This document shows, one piece after another, positions 1 through 9,128 of a DNA stretch of 47,133 nucleotides. Position numbers and translations under genes: made by a program. The notes under the pieces are model-generated. The model was not told the DNA's origin. It worked only from the letters and a program-made list of their open reading frames with translations, and did not search any database. Position 1 is the first letter of the stretch; each line of letters begins with the position of its first letter. Source of the DNA: JBCDGZ01 sp038750655 (GTDB lineage Bacteria; Bacteroidota; Bacteroidia; Chitinophagales; Saprospiraceae); the NCBI GenBank assembly GCA_038750655.1, contig JBCDGZ010000051.1, positions 1 to 47,133 of the forward strand, written 5' to 3'.

Positions 1-428
1 AAAAATCGTTTGAAAAAACTTGGAAGTAGATTTACCTCAAACAGCTTCACCCCCTCTGCAGGAGGATAGAAACTCCGACCTTTGAAGCCGCAGACGTAGA
101 TGATATTATGTTGATTGCGATCAAAATGAAAAGACTTGCGGGTCTTTTTCTCCTCTGCACGCGTCCTGCCTTTGAGGGCAAAGTGCATTTCGACCGTCTC
201 GAAATCACTCTCGAAATCTATTTCCAGGCGGGAACTCATCTGAATATCACCGTAGCCAATATGGATATTTTCCATAAATATTTCGCGGTAATTCCCTGTC
301 CCGCCGAGCAGTTTAGCAGATATAATGCGCTCGGTCACTCCTCCGTTTTGGCTAGAATAAAAGCGATCAGGGTAGCTATTCTCAATGAATAGCTCTTCCA
401 ATTCGCTGCTGTGTAATCGTACTTTCAT
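1..428 (-). CDS. AraC-family transcriptional regulator, N-terminal part (cut by left edge)
   Basis: Reading the minus strand from the ATG at 428 gives 142 open codons running off the left edge. The start is MKVRLHSSELEELFIENSY. A stretch near residues 57-85 (YGDIQMSSRLEIDFESDFE followed by TVEMHFALKG) matches the sensor-domain pattern of PchR-like AraC regulators found beside siderophore or iron genes in Bacteroidota. The DNA-binding helix-turn-helix domain would lie beyond the window, so the family call rests on the N-terminal domain and the context. The gene is divergent from the ABC transporter pair at 541. A 21-bp-phased direct repeat in the shared intergenic region is a good candidate operator. 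The role as activator of the transporter genes is inferred. Confidence 0.7.
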   Translation of the reverse strand, partial: MKVRLHSSELEELFIENSYPDRFYSSQNGGVTERIISAKLLGGTGNYREIFMENIHIGYGDIQMSSRLEIDFESDFETVEMHFALKGRTRAEEKKTRKSFHFDRNQHNIIYVCGFKGRSFYPPAEGVKLFEVNLLPSFFKRF

Positions 429-436
429 TCCGTTTC

Positions 437-464
437 GCGTAGGTTTTACTCCGCCTTGCGTAGG
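437..464. promoter_or_regulatory. Direct repeat GCGTAGG x2, 21-bp phased: candidate AraC operator
   Basis: GCGTAGG occurs at 437-443 and again at 458-464, a spacing of 21 bp (two helical turns). The preceding bases are also similar (TTC versus CTT). The repeat sits 9 bp upstream of the regulator start codon and about 77 bp upstream of the ABC transporter start. AraC-family proteins bind phased direct repeats, so this is a plausible shared operator. The match is seen directly; the function is inferred. Confidence 0.45.
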
Positions 465-526
465 ATAAGCTAAGGGAATTATCGGATATTTGTAATATAG
501 CACAATTTAGACTAATTAAAAATAGC

Positions 527-534
527 AAGGAGGA
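527..534 (+). promoter_or_regulatory. Strong Shine-Dalgarno site of the first ABC transporter gene
   Basis: AAGGAGGA lies six bases before the ATG at 541. Such a full anti-SD match is exceptional here, since most other genes in the window have weak or no recognisable SD. It fixes the start of the transporter gene. Confidence 0.75.
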
Positions 535-540
535 ATTGTC

Positions 541-2277
541 ATGAAAAAAAACGGTATTGCCCGCTTGCTGGAAATTGCGGGTCGAAAGAAAATCCACCTG
601 ATCCTATCGGGCTTCCTGGCCATTTTGCATGCGGCTATGGCGCTGGTGCCTTACATCCTGGTATTCTATATTATTCAGCAGTTGGTGCAACCTCCGATCG
701 CTACCGAGCAAGTCCAGCAGTATCTCCTCTGGGCGATCATCGCCGGCGTGCTCAGCTATATTTTCCTCTATGCATCGGGGATGGCCTCCCACCTCGCAGC
801 GTTCAATATCCTGTACGAGCTGCGTCGGCAAACGGCGGCCAAGCTGGGACAGTTGCCCCTGGGGTTTGTGCAGAACTTCCGATCGGGAGCTTTGAAGAAA
901 ATTGTTGCCGATGACATTGAGCGCATCGAAAGTTTTCTGGCCCATCAGATACCGGATTTCGTTAAAGGGATCAGCCTACCAGTCGTCACCATCATCTATC
1001 TATTCTTTGTAGACTGGCGCTTGGCCATCATCAGTTTCATTCCATTGCTGGTTCTGGCCATCTGGTTGCCCGTCATTTTTAGCTCCGCAGATGGTAAGGC
1101 CATGATGCGTCAGTTTCACCAATCGCAAGAAGATATGAACAGCGGAATTGTAGAGTTTGTCCGAGCCATGCCGGTGATGAAAATATTCGGACAAACGGCC
1201 GATAACTTCCAACAGTACAGCTCAGCCGTCAATGATTTCACCCATTTTTCTAAAGCGTGGACGCGGAGAAGTGGCCCTCCCTTCGCTATTTTTATGAGCT
1301 TTATGAGCAACGCCACCCTTCCCATTCTGGTACTCGGCACCTATCTTTATTTACAAAATGGACTGGCTTTTTCTACCCTAATCCTCTTTCTGATACTGGG
1401 CGTCGGCTATATCAAACCCGTCTTTGCCCTTTCCAATATGGGCATGCAAATCGTGCTGATCAATCGGGGCGTACAGCGCATGGATGCCATCTTGCAGCAA
1501 CCCAACCAAAGGGACGAGCAGGCCAAGCTGCCTAAGGATTTCAGTATTGAATTTGATGAAGTAGGGTTTTCTTACAATGCTGACGTCAAGGTGTTGGACA
1601 AGGTATCCTTTCGCTTGCCCGAGGGCAGCATCACCGCTTTTGTAGGCCCTTCGGGTGCGGGTAAGTCTACAGCGGCACAGCTGATCGCCCGCTTCTGGGA
1701 CATCCAGGAAGGCAGTATCCGCATCGGGGGGGTAGATATACAGGAGCTTTCCATCGCCGATTTGATGACGCATGTCTCCTTTGTTTTCCAAGACAGTTTT
1801 ATGTTTCAGGAAAGTATTTATGAAAACATCCGCATGGGGATGGATAAATCGCAAGAGCAAATCATCGAGGCGGCCAAGGCAGCGCAATGCCACGATTTCA
1901 TCTCTCAACTGCCTCATGGCTACCTCACTCGATTCGGCGCTAAAGGCGTCTACCTGAGCGGTGGCGAGCAGCAACGCATCCAACTGGCCAGGGCCATCCT
2001 CAAAGATGCCCCCATCCTCATCTTGGACGAAGCCACCGCCTTCAGCGATCCCGAAAACGAGTACCAAATCCAGCAGGCTGTCAGCCAGCTCATTCAAAAC
2101 AAAACGGTCATCATCATTGCTCACCGCCTGAGTACCATCACCGATGCCGACCAGATTATTGTCTTCGAAAACGGAAAGATAGCCGCCCAAGGACAGCATC
2201 CCACCTTGCTGAGTCAAGCCGGGCTGTACCAACAAATGTGGAAAGCGCACCGCCGTGCACAAGAGTTTGCGCTATAA
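541..2277 (+). CDS. ABC transporter, fused permease/ATPase (first subunit of a pair)
   Basis: A 578-aa half-transporter. The N-terminal ~330 residues are a type I exporter-fold membrane domain, with hydrophobic segments near residues 20-45, 60-85, 140-185 and 255-300. The C-terminal nucleotide-binding domain has Walker A GPSGAGKST (about residue 368), signature LSGGEQQR (about 471), Walker B ILILDEAT and H-loop IIAHRLS. The D-loop reads FSDPENE rather than the usual SLDPENE. Its partner gene follows at 2304, so a heterodimer is likely. MdlB/IrtAB/YbtPQ-type pairs next to a PchR-like AraC regulator often move siderophores or other iron ligands. That substrate is inferred from context only; a drug or lipid exporter is the alternative. 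Confidence 0.88.
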   Translation: MKKNGIARLLEIAGRKKIHLILSGFLAILHAAMALVPYILVFYIIQQLVQPPIATEQVQQYLLWAIIAGVLSYIFLYASGMASHLAAFNILYELRRQTAAKLGQLPLGFVQNFRSGALKKIVADDIERIESFLAHQIPDFVKGISLPVVTIIYLFFVDWRLAIISFIPLLVLAIWLPVIFSSADGKAMMRQFHQSQEDMNSGIVEFVRAMPVMKIFGQTADNFQQYSSAVNDFTHFSKAWTRRSGPPFAIFMSFMSNATLPILVLGTYLYLQNGLAFSTLILFLILGVGYIKPVFALSNMGMQIVLINRGVQRMDAILQQPNQRDEQAKLPKDFSIEFDEVGFSYNADVKVLDKVSFRLPEGSITAFVGPSGAGKSTAAQLIARFWDIQEGSIRIGGVDIQELSIADLMTHVSFVFQDSFMFQESIYENIRMGMDKSQEQIIEAAKAAQCHDFISQLPHGYLTRFGAKGVYLSGGEQQRIQLARAILKDAPILILDEATAFSDPENEYQIQQAVSQLIQNKTVIIIAHRLSTITDADQIIVFENGKIAAQGQHPTLLSQAGLYQQMWKAHRRAQEFAL

Positions 2278-2303
2278 ACAAGATTCATCTAAATGTGATT
2301 GCC

Positions 2304-4046
2304 ATGATTAAGAACTTAATATATGCGTTTCAATTCGATACTCAGGGGGTAAAACAATCCCTCTTCTGGGAATGGCTACACGGATTCTTTTTGGCCGCAC
2401 CCAGCGGAATTTTGCTCCTCATCATTTGGGAACTGTTCAAAGAGCAGCCCGACACCCAGAAAATCTGGTGGACCATTGCGACGATGGCCCTGCTATTTTT
2501 GGGGCAATTGTATGTAGCGAACCGAGCCATGCTGGCCTCCAACTTTGCTACCTTCGAAATGAGTCGTAGAATTCGCTTGGCGTTGGGCAACAAGCTACAG
2601 CGCCTTTCGCTGGGGTATTACAAAAGCCGCGACCCCGGTGATTTAGCGGCCGTGGTTTTGCAGGATGTGGCTAATTTTGAAAACATCTTTGGGCACAGTA
2701 TTCCCAATATTGCCAATGCTATTTTCGGCGTGCTGGTCTTGTCCGGTTTTTTGCTCTGGCTGGATTGGCGATTGGCCATCACCCTACTACTAGCTATTGT
2801 TTTGGTGCTTCCGCTCCTCCAATTGAGTCGACGCCTGGTGGACAAGCTGGGGAAGAAACAAATCGCTGCCCGCAACGAGACCGGCGCCCGTTTTCTGGAA
2901 TATGCTCAGGGCATACAGCACATCAAATCCTACGGGATGACGGGTGCGCGCTTTGCTTCGCTGGATAAGGCTTTGGCCACCTTGCGTAAGGAGAGCATCA
3001 AAGTAGAGGCCATCCCTGGCCCGGTGATCCTCGTCATCGGCATCCTCTTCGAACTGTTTTTCATCCTGATGATCTGGCTGGCGCTGTACTTTATGGCCCA
3101 AGGCAGTCTGGATATTCCTGTACTGATTGCCTTTCTCATCATCGGCTATCGGCTCTATGAACCCCTAAAAATCTTGATGGTCGAGTACCCTGTTTTGAGT
3201 TACATGAATGTCAGTTTGAGAAGGATCATTGCCGTACTTGAAGCCCAAGAGCAGAACAATGGACAAAACCTTTTCCCCAATAATTATGACATTGTATTTG
3301 AGGATGTCCACTTCAGTTATGTAGAAGATAAAAAGGTGCTGAATGGCATCCGCTTTACCGCCAATGCGGGTACGATGACAGCACTGGTTGGCGCATCGGG
3401 CTCGGGCAAAACGACGATTACCGCTTTGATTGCCCGCTTTTGGGATATTCAAAAAGGGAGGATCAGCATTGGAGGTATTGACTTAAAGGAAATGGCTCCG
3501 CAAACGGTCTATAGTCTAATCAGCGAAGTTTTCCAGGAGGTCTATCTTTTCGACGGCAGTATTTACGACAATATTCAAATCGGCAACCCTGAAGCTACGG
3601 CCGAGCAAGTACAGGAGGCGGCAGAAAAAGCGCAGATACTGGAATTTTCCCAGCAGCTACCGCTGGGGCTAGAGACCAAAGTAGGCGAAGGCGGCAGCAA
3701 GCTCTCGGGCGGCCAGAAACAACGCATTAGTATTGCCCGCGCTCTGTTGAAAGATGCGCCCATTGTCTTGCTGGATGAGGCGACTGCCAGCCTGGACCCG
3801 GAAAACGAGATTTATATTCAGCGAGCGATCCAGGCTTTAGTAAAGGATAAAACGGTCATTGTCATTGCCCACAAATTATCCACCATCCAACAGGCCGATA
3901 AAATCCTGGTGCTGAATGAGGGGCGCATTGCAGAAGAAGGGACGCATCAAGTGCTATTGGAGCAGGAGGGCTTGTACGCCCGGTTATGGCGCTTGCAACA
4001 GCAGGCGAGGGGCTGGAAAATCGAAGGGCAGCGAGCTATCATTTAA
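2304..4046 (+). CDS. ABC transporter, fused permease/ATPase (second subunit)
   Basis: A 580-aa protein from the ATG at 2304. The open frame extends back to 2238, but that would overlap the upstream gene by 40 bases and adds a non-family leader, so MIKNLIYAFQFD is preferred. The membrane domain covers about residues 25-310. The nucleotide-binding domain has Walker A GASGSGKTT, signature LSGGQKQR, Walker B IVLLDEAT and a canonical ASLDPENE D-loop. The first subunit instead has a modified D-loop, so the two ATP sites may be unequal, as in many heterodimeric exporters (inference). The gene lies 26 bases behind the first subunit and is surely co-transcribed with it. Confidence 0.88.
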   Translation: MIKNLIYAFQFDTQGVKQSLFWEWLHGFFLAAPSGILLLIIWELFKEQPDTQKIWWTIATMALLFLGQLYVANRAMLASNFATFEMSRRIRLALGNKLQRLSLGYYKSRDPGDLAAVVLQDVANFENIFGHSIPNIANAIFGVLVLSGFLLWLDWRLAITLLLAIVLVLPLLQLSRRLVDKLGKKQIAARNETGARFLEYAQGIQHIKSYGMTGARFASLDKALATLRKESIKVEAIPGPVILVIGILFELFFILMIWLALYFMAQGSLDIPVLIAFLIIGYRLYEPLKILMVEYPVLSYMNVSLRRIIAVLEAQEQNNGQNLFPNNYDIVFEDVHFSYVEDKKVLNGIRFTANAGTMTALVGASGSGKTTITALIARFWDIQKGRISIGGIDLKEMAPQTVYSLISEVFQEVYLFDGSIYDNIQIGNPEATAEQVQEAAEKAQILEFSQQLPLGLETKVGEGGSKLSGGQKQRISIARALLKDAPIVLLDEATASLDPENEIYIQRAIQALVKDKTVIVIAHKLSTIQQADKILVLNEGRIAEEGTHQVLLEQEGLYARLWRLQQQARGWKIEGQRAII

Positions 4047-4065
4047 ATTTAAAAAACATTCCATC

Positions 4066-4647
4066 ATGAGCGAGCTAGTATTAAAAATTATCTTCTTGGT
4101 CTTCTTTATCGCTACCGGGTTTATCCGCTCCCCGTACGAAAAGCGGCAAAAGCAAAATACGATCGTTAACGACCAGCGAACGGGACTGGAAAAAACGCTA
4201 TTGGCTGGTGCATTTTTAGGAATGGCAGTATTGCCCTTGCTGTATATCCTCAGCCCCTGGCTCAATTTCGCCAATTATCAATTACCGACCTGGGCCGCCG
4301 TCATCGGGATACTACTAATCCCCCCCACCCTTTGGCTATTTTATCGCTCCCATAAAGATTTGGGATTAAACTGGTCGCCCAGTCTGGAAGTCCGATCAGA
4401 ACACAATTTGGTCACCAATGGCGTTTACAAAAATATTCGCCATCCCATGTATACCTCAATCTGGCTGTGGATCATCCTCCAACCCCTACTGCTGCAAAAT
4501 TACATCGCTGGCCTATCAGGGCTCGTATTTTTTGGCATCCTCTACTTCCTACGAGTAGACAGGGAGGAAAACATGATGATCCAGCAATTCGGAGAGGAAT
4601 ACCGCGACTATATGGGCAGAACGGGTCGCTTACTGCCCAAGCTGTAG
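4066..4647 (+). CDS. Isoprenylcysteine carboxyl methyltransferase-like membrane protein
   Basis: 193 aa from the ATG at 4066. The open frame reaches back to 3916, inside the ABC gene, but the hydrophobic start MSELVLKIIFLVFFIATGF fits a membrane protein. Hydrophobic segments lie near residues 3-20, 45-65, 73-92 and 135-160. The ICMT/PEMT-type AdoMet signature is present: NGVYKNIRHPMY around residue 120, then REENMMIQQFGEEYRDYMGR near the end. The family methylates small lipophilic or isoprenoid-linked groups in membranes; the substrate here is unknown. It follows the ABC pair by 19 bases and probably belongs to the same transcript. It converges with the TRAP operon at 4668. Confidence 0.75.
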   Translation: MSELVLKIIFLVFFIATGFIRSPYEKRQKQNTIVNDQRTGLEKTLLAGAFLGMAVLPLLYILSPWLNFANYQLPTWAAVIGILLIPPTLWLFYRSHKDLGLNWSPSLEVRSEHNLVTNGVYKNIRHPMYTSIWLWIILQPLLLQNYIAGLSGLVFFGILYFLRVDREENMMIQQFGEEYRDYMGRTGRLLPKL

Positions 4648-4667
4648 ATGGATAAGGACGGCTTTAT

Positions 4668-5954
4668 TTAGTAGCCAAATACGGTAGGCAGCCATAGGCT
4701 CAGCGCGGGAACATAGGTTACAATCAGCAGTGCAATGATCATGGCGATGAAGAGCGGCAGCAAGGGTCGGACGACTTTCTGAATGCTGGTACCTGCTACT
4801 CCTACCCCAACAAACAGAACGGAGCCTACAGGTGGCGTACACAGCCCAATACACAAGTTGAGCACCATAATGATCCCAAAGTGGGTCGGGTCCATGCCCA
4901 GCTCGGTAACAACGGGGAGGAAGATGGGCGTAAAAATCAGCACAGCAGGTGTCATATCCATGAAAATGCCCACAAAGAGGAGAATAAGATTGATGATAAG
5001 CAGAATAACGATCTTGCTATCGCTGATGGAAAGCAGTAGCTCCGTGATATTTTGTGGAATATTTTCGTAGGCCATAATCCAAGACATCGACATAGAAGTA
5101 CCAATGAGCAGCATGACGATGGCCGAAGTACCTACGGCCCCCAAAAAGACCTCCGGCAGCTCGCGAAACGATATTTCTTTATACACAAAAGTCAACAGTA
5201 AGCAATACAATACCGCCACCGCTGAGGCTTCCGTCGCCGTAAAAATCCCTCCGACAATTCCTCCAATCACCACAATAAGCAAGAATAGGCTGGGCAGAGC
5301 ATTAACAAAAGCAGCCAACACCTGCCGAAGCGTACTGCGCTCCCCTACCGGAAAGCCCTTGCGACGCGCCCACACAGCAGCCACAATCATCAAAAACAAG
5401 CCCGTCAAAATTCCGGGCAGATAGCCCGCCAGAAAAAGCGCCGCAATGGATACGCCTCCACTCGCCAGCGAATAGACAATCAATACATTGCTCGGCGGAA
5501 TGACCAGCCCCGTAGTTGCCGCCGCAATGTTCACCGCTGCACCAAATTCCTTACTGTAACCTTCTTTCTCCATCGCCTTTCCCATAAACCCTCCGATAGC
5601 CGAAGCAGCGGCCACTGCCGAACCCGCTATCGCCCCAAACAGCATAGCCGCAATGATGTTGACATGAGCAAGCCCTCCGGGCAAAGCCCCCACCAGGGTT
5701 TTCGCAAAATCAACTAGCCGCCGAGCAATCCCCCCTCGATTCATAATTTGCCCGGCTAAGATGAAGAAGGGGACAGCCAGTAGCGAAAAACTGTCCAAGC
5801 CTGTTGCCATCCGCTGCGCCACCGTCGTGAAGGCTGGAAGCGCGGGGATGCTCACTAACATAGTAAATATGCTGCTCAACCCAATGCTCCAGGCAATCGG
5901 TACGCCGATGCCCAAGAGCACGATAAAAGTCAATACTAGGATGAGAACTTCCAT
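4668..5954 (-). CDS. dctM: TRAP transporter large permease subunit (DctM)
   Basis: A 428-aa, almost wholly hydrophobic protein with about a dozen membrane helices, starting MEVLILVLTFIVLLGIGVPIAW. It carries typical DctM stretches: FFILAGQIMNRGGIARRLV near residue 62 and GGFMGKAMEKEGYSKEFGAA near 120, followed by an IPPSNVLIVY segment. It is the last gene of the uxaC-kdgK-eda-dctP-dctQ-dctM operon, 3 bases behind dctQ. DctM forms the sodium-driven transport channel in the inner membrane. Its place with uronate-catabolic genes suggests a hexuronate or related sugar acid as substrate (inference). Confidence 0.92.
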   Translation of the reverse strand: MEVLILVLTFIVLLGIGVPIAWSIGLSSIFTMLVSIPALPAFTTVAQRMATGLDSFSLLAVPFFILAGQIMNRGGIARRLVDFAKTLVGALPGGLAHVNIIAAMLFGAIAGSAVAAASAIGGFMGKAMEKEGYSKEFGAAVNIAAATTGLVIPPSNVLIVYSLASGGVSIAALFLAGYLPGILTGLFLMIVAAVWARRKGFPVGERSTLRQVLAAFVNALPSLFLLIVVIGGIVGGIFTATEASAVAVLYCLLLTFVYKEISFRELPEVFLGAVGTSAIVMLLIGTSMSMSWIMAYENIPQNITELLLSISDSKIVILLIINLILLFVGIFMDMTPAVLIFTPIFLPVVTELGMDPTHFGIIMVLNLCIGLCTPPVGSVLFVGVGVAGTSIQKVVRPLLPLFIAMIIALLIVTYVPALSLWLPTVFGY

Positions 5955-5957
5955 GAT

Positions 5958-6410
5958 TTAAGATTCCAGTAAGTCTTGTAGTTTATAATAGCTAATCAAC
6001 AAACCACTCAACGGAATGACACCGTAGACCAACCCCATCGGTAACTGAAGGGCCGCCGAGCGCTGCTCTAGTATAAAGGTTAGGTAGACCAGCTGCCCAC
6101 CACCAATAACCATCACCCCGATGGCAAAAAAGAGCACCAGCCCTGCAATGATCTTGAGCAGGTAGCGCCGACCCCGCTGATCCAATCGAAGCTGTAGCAA
6201 TTCGATGGCCAGGTGCATCCGCTGGCCAGCGGCGTAGGCCGCCCCCAGGATGCCAATCCAGATCAGTAGGAAGCGCGCTAGCTCTTCCGACCAGCTGGCC
6301 TGGCTCCCCAGCGCATAGCGCGTAAAGACGCCCCAAAGCACATCGAGGGTGATGAGCACCATCAAGAAAATCAGCAGATAGCCGAGGTATTTATCAATCA
6401 TTTGTCGCAT
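5958..6410 (-). CDS. dctQ: TRAP transporter small permease subunit (DctQ)
   Basis: A 150-aa protein with four hydrophobic segments (near residues 8-25, 42-62, 85-105, 125-143). It contains the DctQ-typical stretch SWSEELARFLLIWIGILGAA followed by YAAGQRMHLAIELL. It lies between dctP (6 bases away) and dctM (3 bases away), completing the three-part TRAP system. DctQ associates with DctM in the inner membrane. No unusual feature was seen. Confidence 0.92.
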   Translation of the reverse strand: MRQMIDKYLGYLLIFLMVLITLDVLWGVFTRYALGSQASWSEELARFLLIWIGILGAAYAAGQRMHLAIELLQLRLDQRGRRYLLKIIAGLVLFFAIGVMVIGGGQLVYLTFILEQRSAALQLPMGLVYGVIPLSGLLISYYKLQDLLES

Positions 6411-6416
6411 AGAGTG

Positions 6417-7421
6417 CTATTGAGTCGTTGCCTGTTGTTGTAAAATGCGTTCAATCAATTGGTAGAGTGCTTCCTCCTCCTTGAAGGAATCAAGCAAGGC
6501 TTGAGTACGCTCCATGAAAGCCGTTTTATTGGGACGGATAACTTGGACGCCAGCCGCTTCGACTGCGTTGAGGGCTTCCACTTCGGCGGCTTGCCAGAGT
6601 CGACGTTGCTCAATTGTCGCCTCATCGGCAGCTTGCTGTAGCCAGCCCTGCTCCTCCTCATTCAGAGCGTTCCAGGCTACAGTCCCAATGACCAAGATGT
6701 CGGGAACAGCTGTATGCTCGTTTAAGGAATAGTATTTACAAACTTCGTAGTGACGGGAGGTATAAAAACTGGGGGGATTATTCTCCGCTCCATCTACTAC
6801 CCCCTGTTGCAAGGCAGTATACAACTCCCCCCAAGAAATGGGCGTCGGCGCTCCTCCCAGGGATCGTACCAGCCCCATTGCGGTCACACTTTCCTGTACC
6901 CTGATTTTCAAGCCTTCCAAATCCTCCGGGCGGCTCACCGGACGATCTTTGGTGTAAAAAGACCGCTGTCCAGCATCAAAATAAGTGAGCCCGCGCAGTC
7001 GATTCCTTTCACTAGCTACTAGTATTTCTCGGCCAATTGGGCCGTCAAAAACTTGATAGGCATTTTCTCGATTTTTGAAAATATAAGGTAGACTAAAAAC
7101 CTTCATCTCGGAGGCGAAGTTTTCCATCACAGCCCCGGAGACTTTGGTCATCGCCAGGCTGCCGATTTGTAGGAGTTCCAGACATTGGCGCTCCGTCCCT
7201 AGTTGCTGGCTAGGGTAAATTTCGATGAGGAGTTGGCCCTTTGATTTTTCGGCCAGGCGTTCGGCCATGTATTCCATACCTCGATGCACGGGATGATCAA
7301 CATTTAAGCCGTGCGCTAATTTCAGGGTTTTGACTTCAGACAATTGGGTGCAGCCGCTGCTCAGGCTGAGCAGGCAAAGCGCCAACAGGCAATGATTAAT
7401 AATTGCTCTCCACTGCTTCAA
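6417..7421 (-). CDS. dctP: TRAP transporter substrate-binding protein (DctP), lipoprotein
   Basis: 334 aa. The hydrophobic leader ends in a lipobox LSSGC (Cys24), so the mature protein is probably anchored to a membrane rather than freely periplasmic. The DctP fold is shown by LKLAHGLNVDHPVHRGMEYM, the central ligand-binding segment LEGLKIRVQESVTAMGLV with the conserved arginine that binds the substrate carboxylate, and QQGVVDGAENNPPSFYTS. Its ATG overlaps the eda stop by 4 bases, showing translational coupling. The operon context points to an uronate or aldonate ligand (inference). Confidence 0.9.
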   Translation of the reverse strand: MKQWRAIINHCLLALCLLSLSSGCTQLSEVKTLKLAHGLNVDHPVHRGMEYMAERLAEKSKGQLLIEIYPSQQLGTERQCLELLQIGSLAMTKVSGAVMENFASEMKVFSLPYIFKNRENAYQVFDGPIGREILVASERNRLRGLTYFDAGQRSFYTKDRPVSRPEDLEGLKIRVQESVTAMGLVRSLGGAPTPISWGELYTALQQGVVDGAENNPPSFYTSRHYEVCKYYSLNEHTAVPDILVIGTVAWNALNEEEQGWLQQAADEATIEQRRLWQAAEVEALNAVEAAGVQVIRPNKTAFMERTQALLDSFKEEEALYQLIERILQQQATTQ

Positions 7422-8086
7422 TGTTTGAGGGTTTGGATGAGTTGTAGGGTGTTTCGTACGCGGCTTTCGAGGGCATCAAAATCTTGCGCGGCCAGTAGGT
7501 CTTTGGCGATCAGCTTGGAGCCCATTCCTACGCAGGTGACGCCAGCATCGAACCAGGCTTTCAGGTTCTCTTCGGTGGGGGCGACGCCGCCAGTGGGCAT
7601 GATGCTGGTCCAGGGCTGCGGCCCTTTGATGGCTTTGACAAAACTGGGGCCGTAGACGCCGCCGGGGAACAGCTTGACGATTTCGCAGCCCAGCTCCTCC
7701 GCGCGGGCGATCTCCGTCAGTGAGCCGCAGCCGGGGGACCAGAGGATTTTTCGGCGATTGCAGACGCGAGCGATGTCTTCCCGCAGGACAGGCGTAACGA
7801 CGAAGTTGGCGCCTAGCTGTAGATAGAGGGCGGCTGTTCCGCTGTCGGTTATGGAGCCTACGCCGAGGATCAGCTCGGGCAGCTCGGCGGCGCAGAAGCG
7901 GTTCAGCTCTCGGAAGACTTCGTAGGCGTAGTCTCCTCGGTTGGTGAATTCGAGGAGGCGGGCACCGCCTCGGTAGCAGGCGCTGAGCACCGCTTTTCCC
8001 AGCTCCACATCAGGATGATAGAACAAAGGCACCATGCCTTGCGCAGCCATTTGTCGTGCAACCTGTATTCTGGTAAATCTTGCCAT
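7418..8086 (-). CDS. eda: KDPG/KHG aldolase (2-dehydro-3-deoxyphosphogluconate aldolase)
   Basis: 222 aa, the usual size. It cleaves 2-keto-3-deoxy-6-phosphogluconate to pyruvate and glyceraldehyde-3-phosphate, the last step of uronate breakdown. Family residues are visible: Glu46 in LLEFTNRGD, the Schiff-base lysine Lys138 in GCEIVKLFPGG, and the phosphate-binding PTGGV at 164-168. It lies 6 bases behind kdgK, which makes its substrate, and overlaps dctP by 4 bases. Activity on 4-hydroxy-2-oxoglutarate is also possible, as is common in the family. Confidence 0.93.
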   Translation of the reverse strand: MARFTRIQVARQMAAQGMVPLFYHPDVELGKAVLSACYRGGARLLEFTNRGDYAYEVFRELNRFCAAELPELILGVGSITDSGTAALYLQLGANFVVTPVLREDIARVCNRRKILWSPGCGSLTEIARAEELGCEIVKLFPGGVYGPSFVKAIKGPQPWTSIMPTGGVAPTEENLKAWFDAGVTCVGMGSKLIAKDLLAAQDFDALESRVRNTLQLIQTLKH

Positions 8087-8092
8087 ATGCCT

Positions 8093-9127
8093 TTATCTCG
8101 ATACCCGACCGCTGGCGTCGCCCTGTATGAGTTTTTCTACTTCTTCTATACTTGCCAAATTGGCGTCGCCAAAGATCGTATGTTTTAAGCAGCTTGCCGC
8201 CACCGCAAAGTCCAGTGCTTGCTGATCATCTTCGTACTGCAGCAAGCCATAAATCAATCCTCCCATAAAACTATCCCCACCGCCCACTCTATCCACGATG
8301 TGCGTAATTTGATAGGTGGGTGCCTCGTACAAAGTCTGCCCATCGTACAAGACGCCCGACCAAGTATTATGCGAAGCAGAGATGCTGCCCCGCAGTGTTG
8401 TAATCGCTTTTTTACATCTCGGAAAACGGGCCATCAGCTGCTGTAAAACCGACAGATAAGCTTTGGCATCTACCGAATGGCTTTGAGTAACGTCGACTCC
8501 TTCGGGGTGAATACCAAAATGTTTCTCCGCATCTTCTTCATTTCCCAAAATCACATCACACCCCGCCACCAAATCCGGCATCACCTCATCGGGCCTCTTC
8601 CCGTATGTCCACAACTTCTTCCGATAATTAAGATCCGTAGAAACCGTCACCCCCATCTGATTAGCCATCGCAATGGCCTCCCCACAGGCATCAGCGGCTC
8701 CCTGCGACAAGGCGGGCGTGATGCCCGTCCAATGAAACCAGTCTGCTCCTTCCAGCACCTTTGCCCAGTCAATCATCCCCGCTTTAATGGTTGCCATTCC
8801 CGAATGAGCACGATCATAGACCACCTTGCTGCCCCGGCTAACGGCTCCAGTTTCCAGAAAGTAAATCCCCAATCGCTCTCCTCCTCTGAGGATATGCTGG
8901 GTATTCACACCTCGCTTTCGCAGCTCCATGATCGCACAGTCTCCAATATCATTACTCGGAATCCGAGAGACAAAATCTACCGATAAGCCATAATTGGCCA
9001 GAGAAACGGCGACGTTGCTTTCCCCGCCTCCGTAGATAACATCCAGCTGCTGGGCCTGCGAAAAGCGTTTCCAGTTGGGCGGGCTGAGGCGCAGCATAAT
9101 TTCGCCGAAGGTGACTATTTTTTTCAT
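8093..9127 (-). CDS. kdgK: 2-keto-3-deoxygluconate kinase (PfkB family)
   Basis: 344 aa from the ATG at 9127. The frame is open to 9154, but that adds nine residues and overlaps uxaC, and family members begin MKKIVTFGEIMLRLSPP, so 9127 is chosen. It phosphorylates 2-keto-3-deoxygluconate to KDPG. PfkB signatures are present: the N-terminal YGGGESNVAVSLANYG and the ATP/catalytic motif RVGGGDSFMGG with base Asp285. It sits 1 base after the uxaC stop and 6 bases before eda. KDG made by UxaA and UxuA, both encoded nearby, is the expected substrate. Confidence 0.92.
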   Translation of the reverse strand: MKKIVTFGEIMLRLSPPNWKRFSQAQQLDVIYGGGESNVAVSLANYGLSVDFVSRIPSNDIGDCAIMELRKRGVNTQHILRGGERLGIYFLETGAVSRGSKVVYDRAHSGMATIKAGMIDWAKVLEGADWFHWTGITPALSQGAADACGEAIAMANQMGVTVSTDLNYRKKLWTYGKRPDEVMPDLVAGCDVILGNEEDAEKHFGIHPEGVDVTQSHSVDAKAYLSVLQQLMARFPRCKKAITTLRGSISASHNTWSGVLYDGQTLYEAPTYQITHIVDRVGGGDSFMGGLIYGLLQYEDDQQALDFAVAASCLKHTIFGDANLASIEEVEKLIQGDASGRVSR

Positions 9128-9128
9128 A

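Noticed and set aside
1378..2262. 294-codon minus-strand open frame
   Set aside because: It lies wholly antisense to the ABC transporter gene, whose Walker and signature motifs are intact; the frame shows no recognisable domain.
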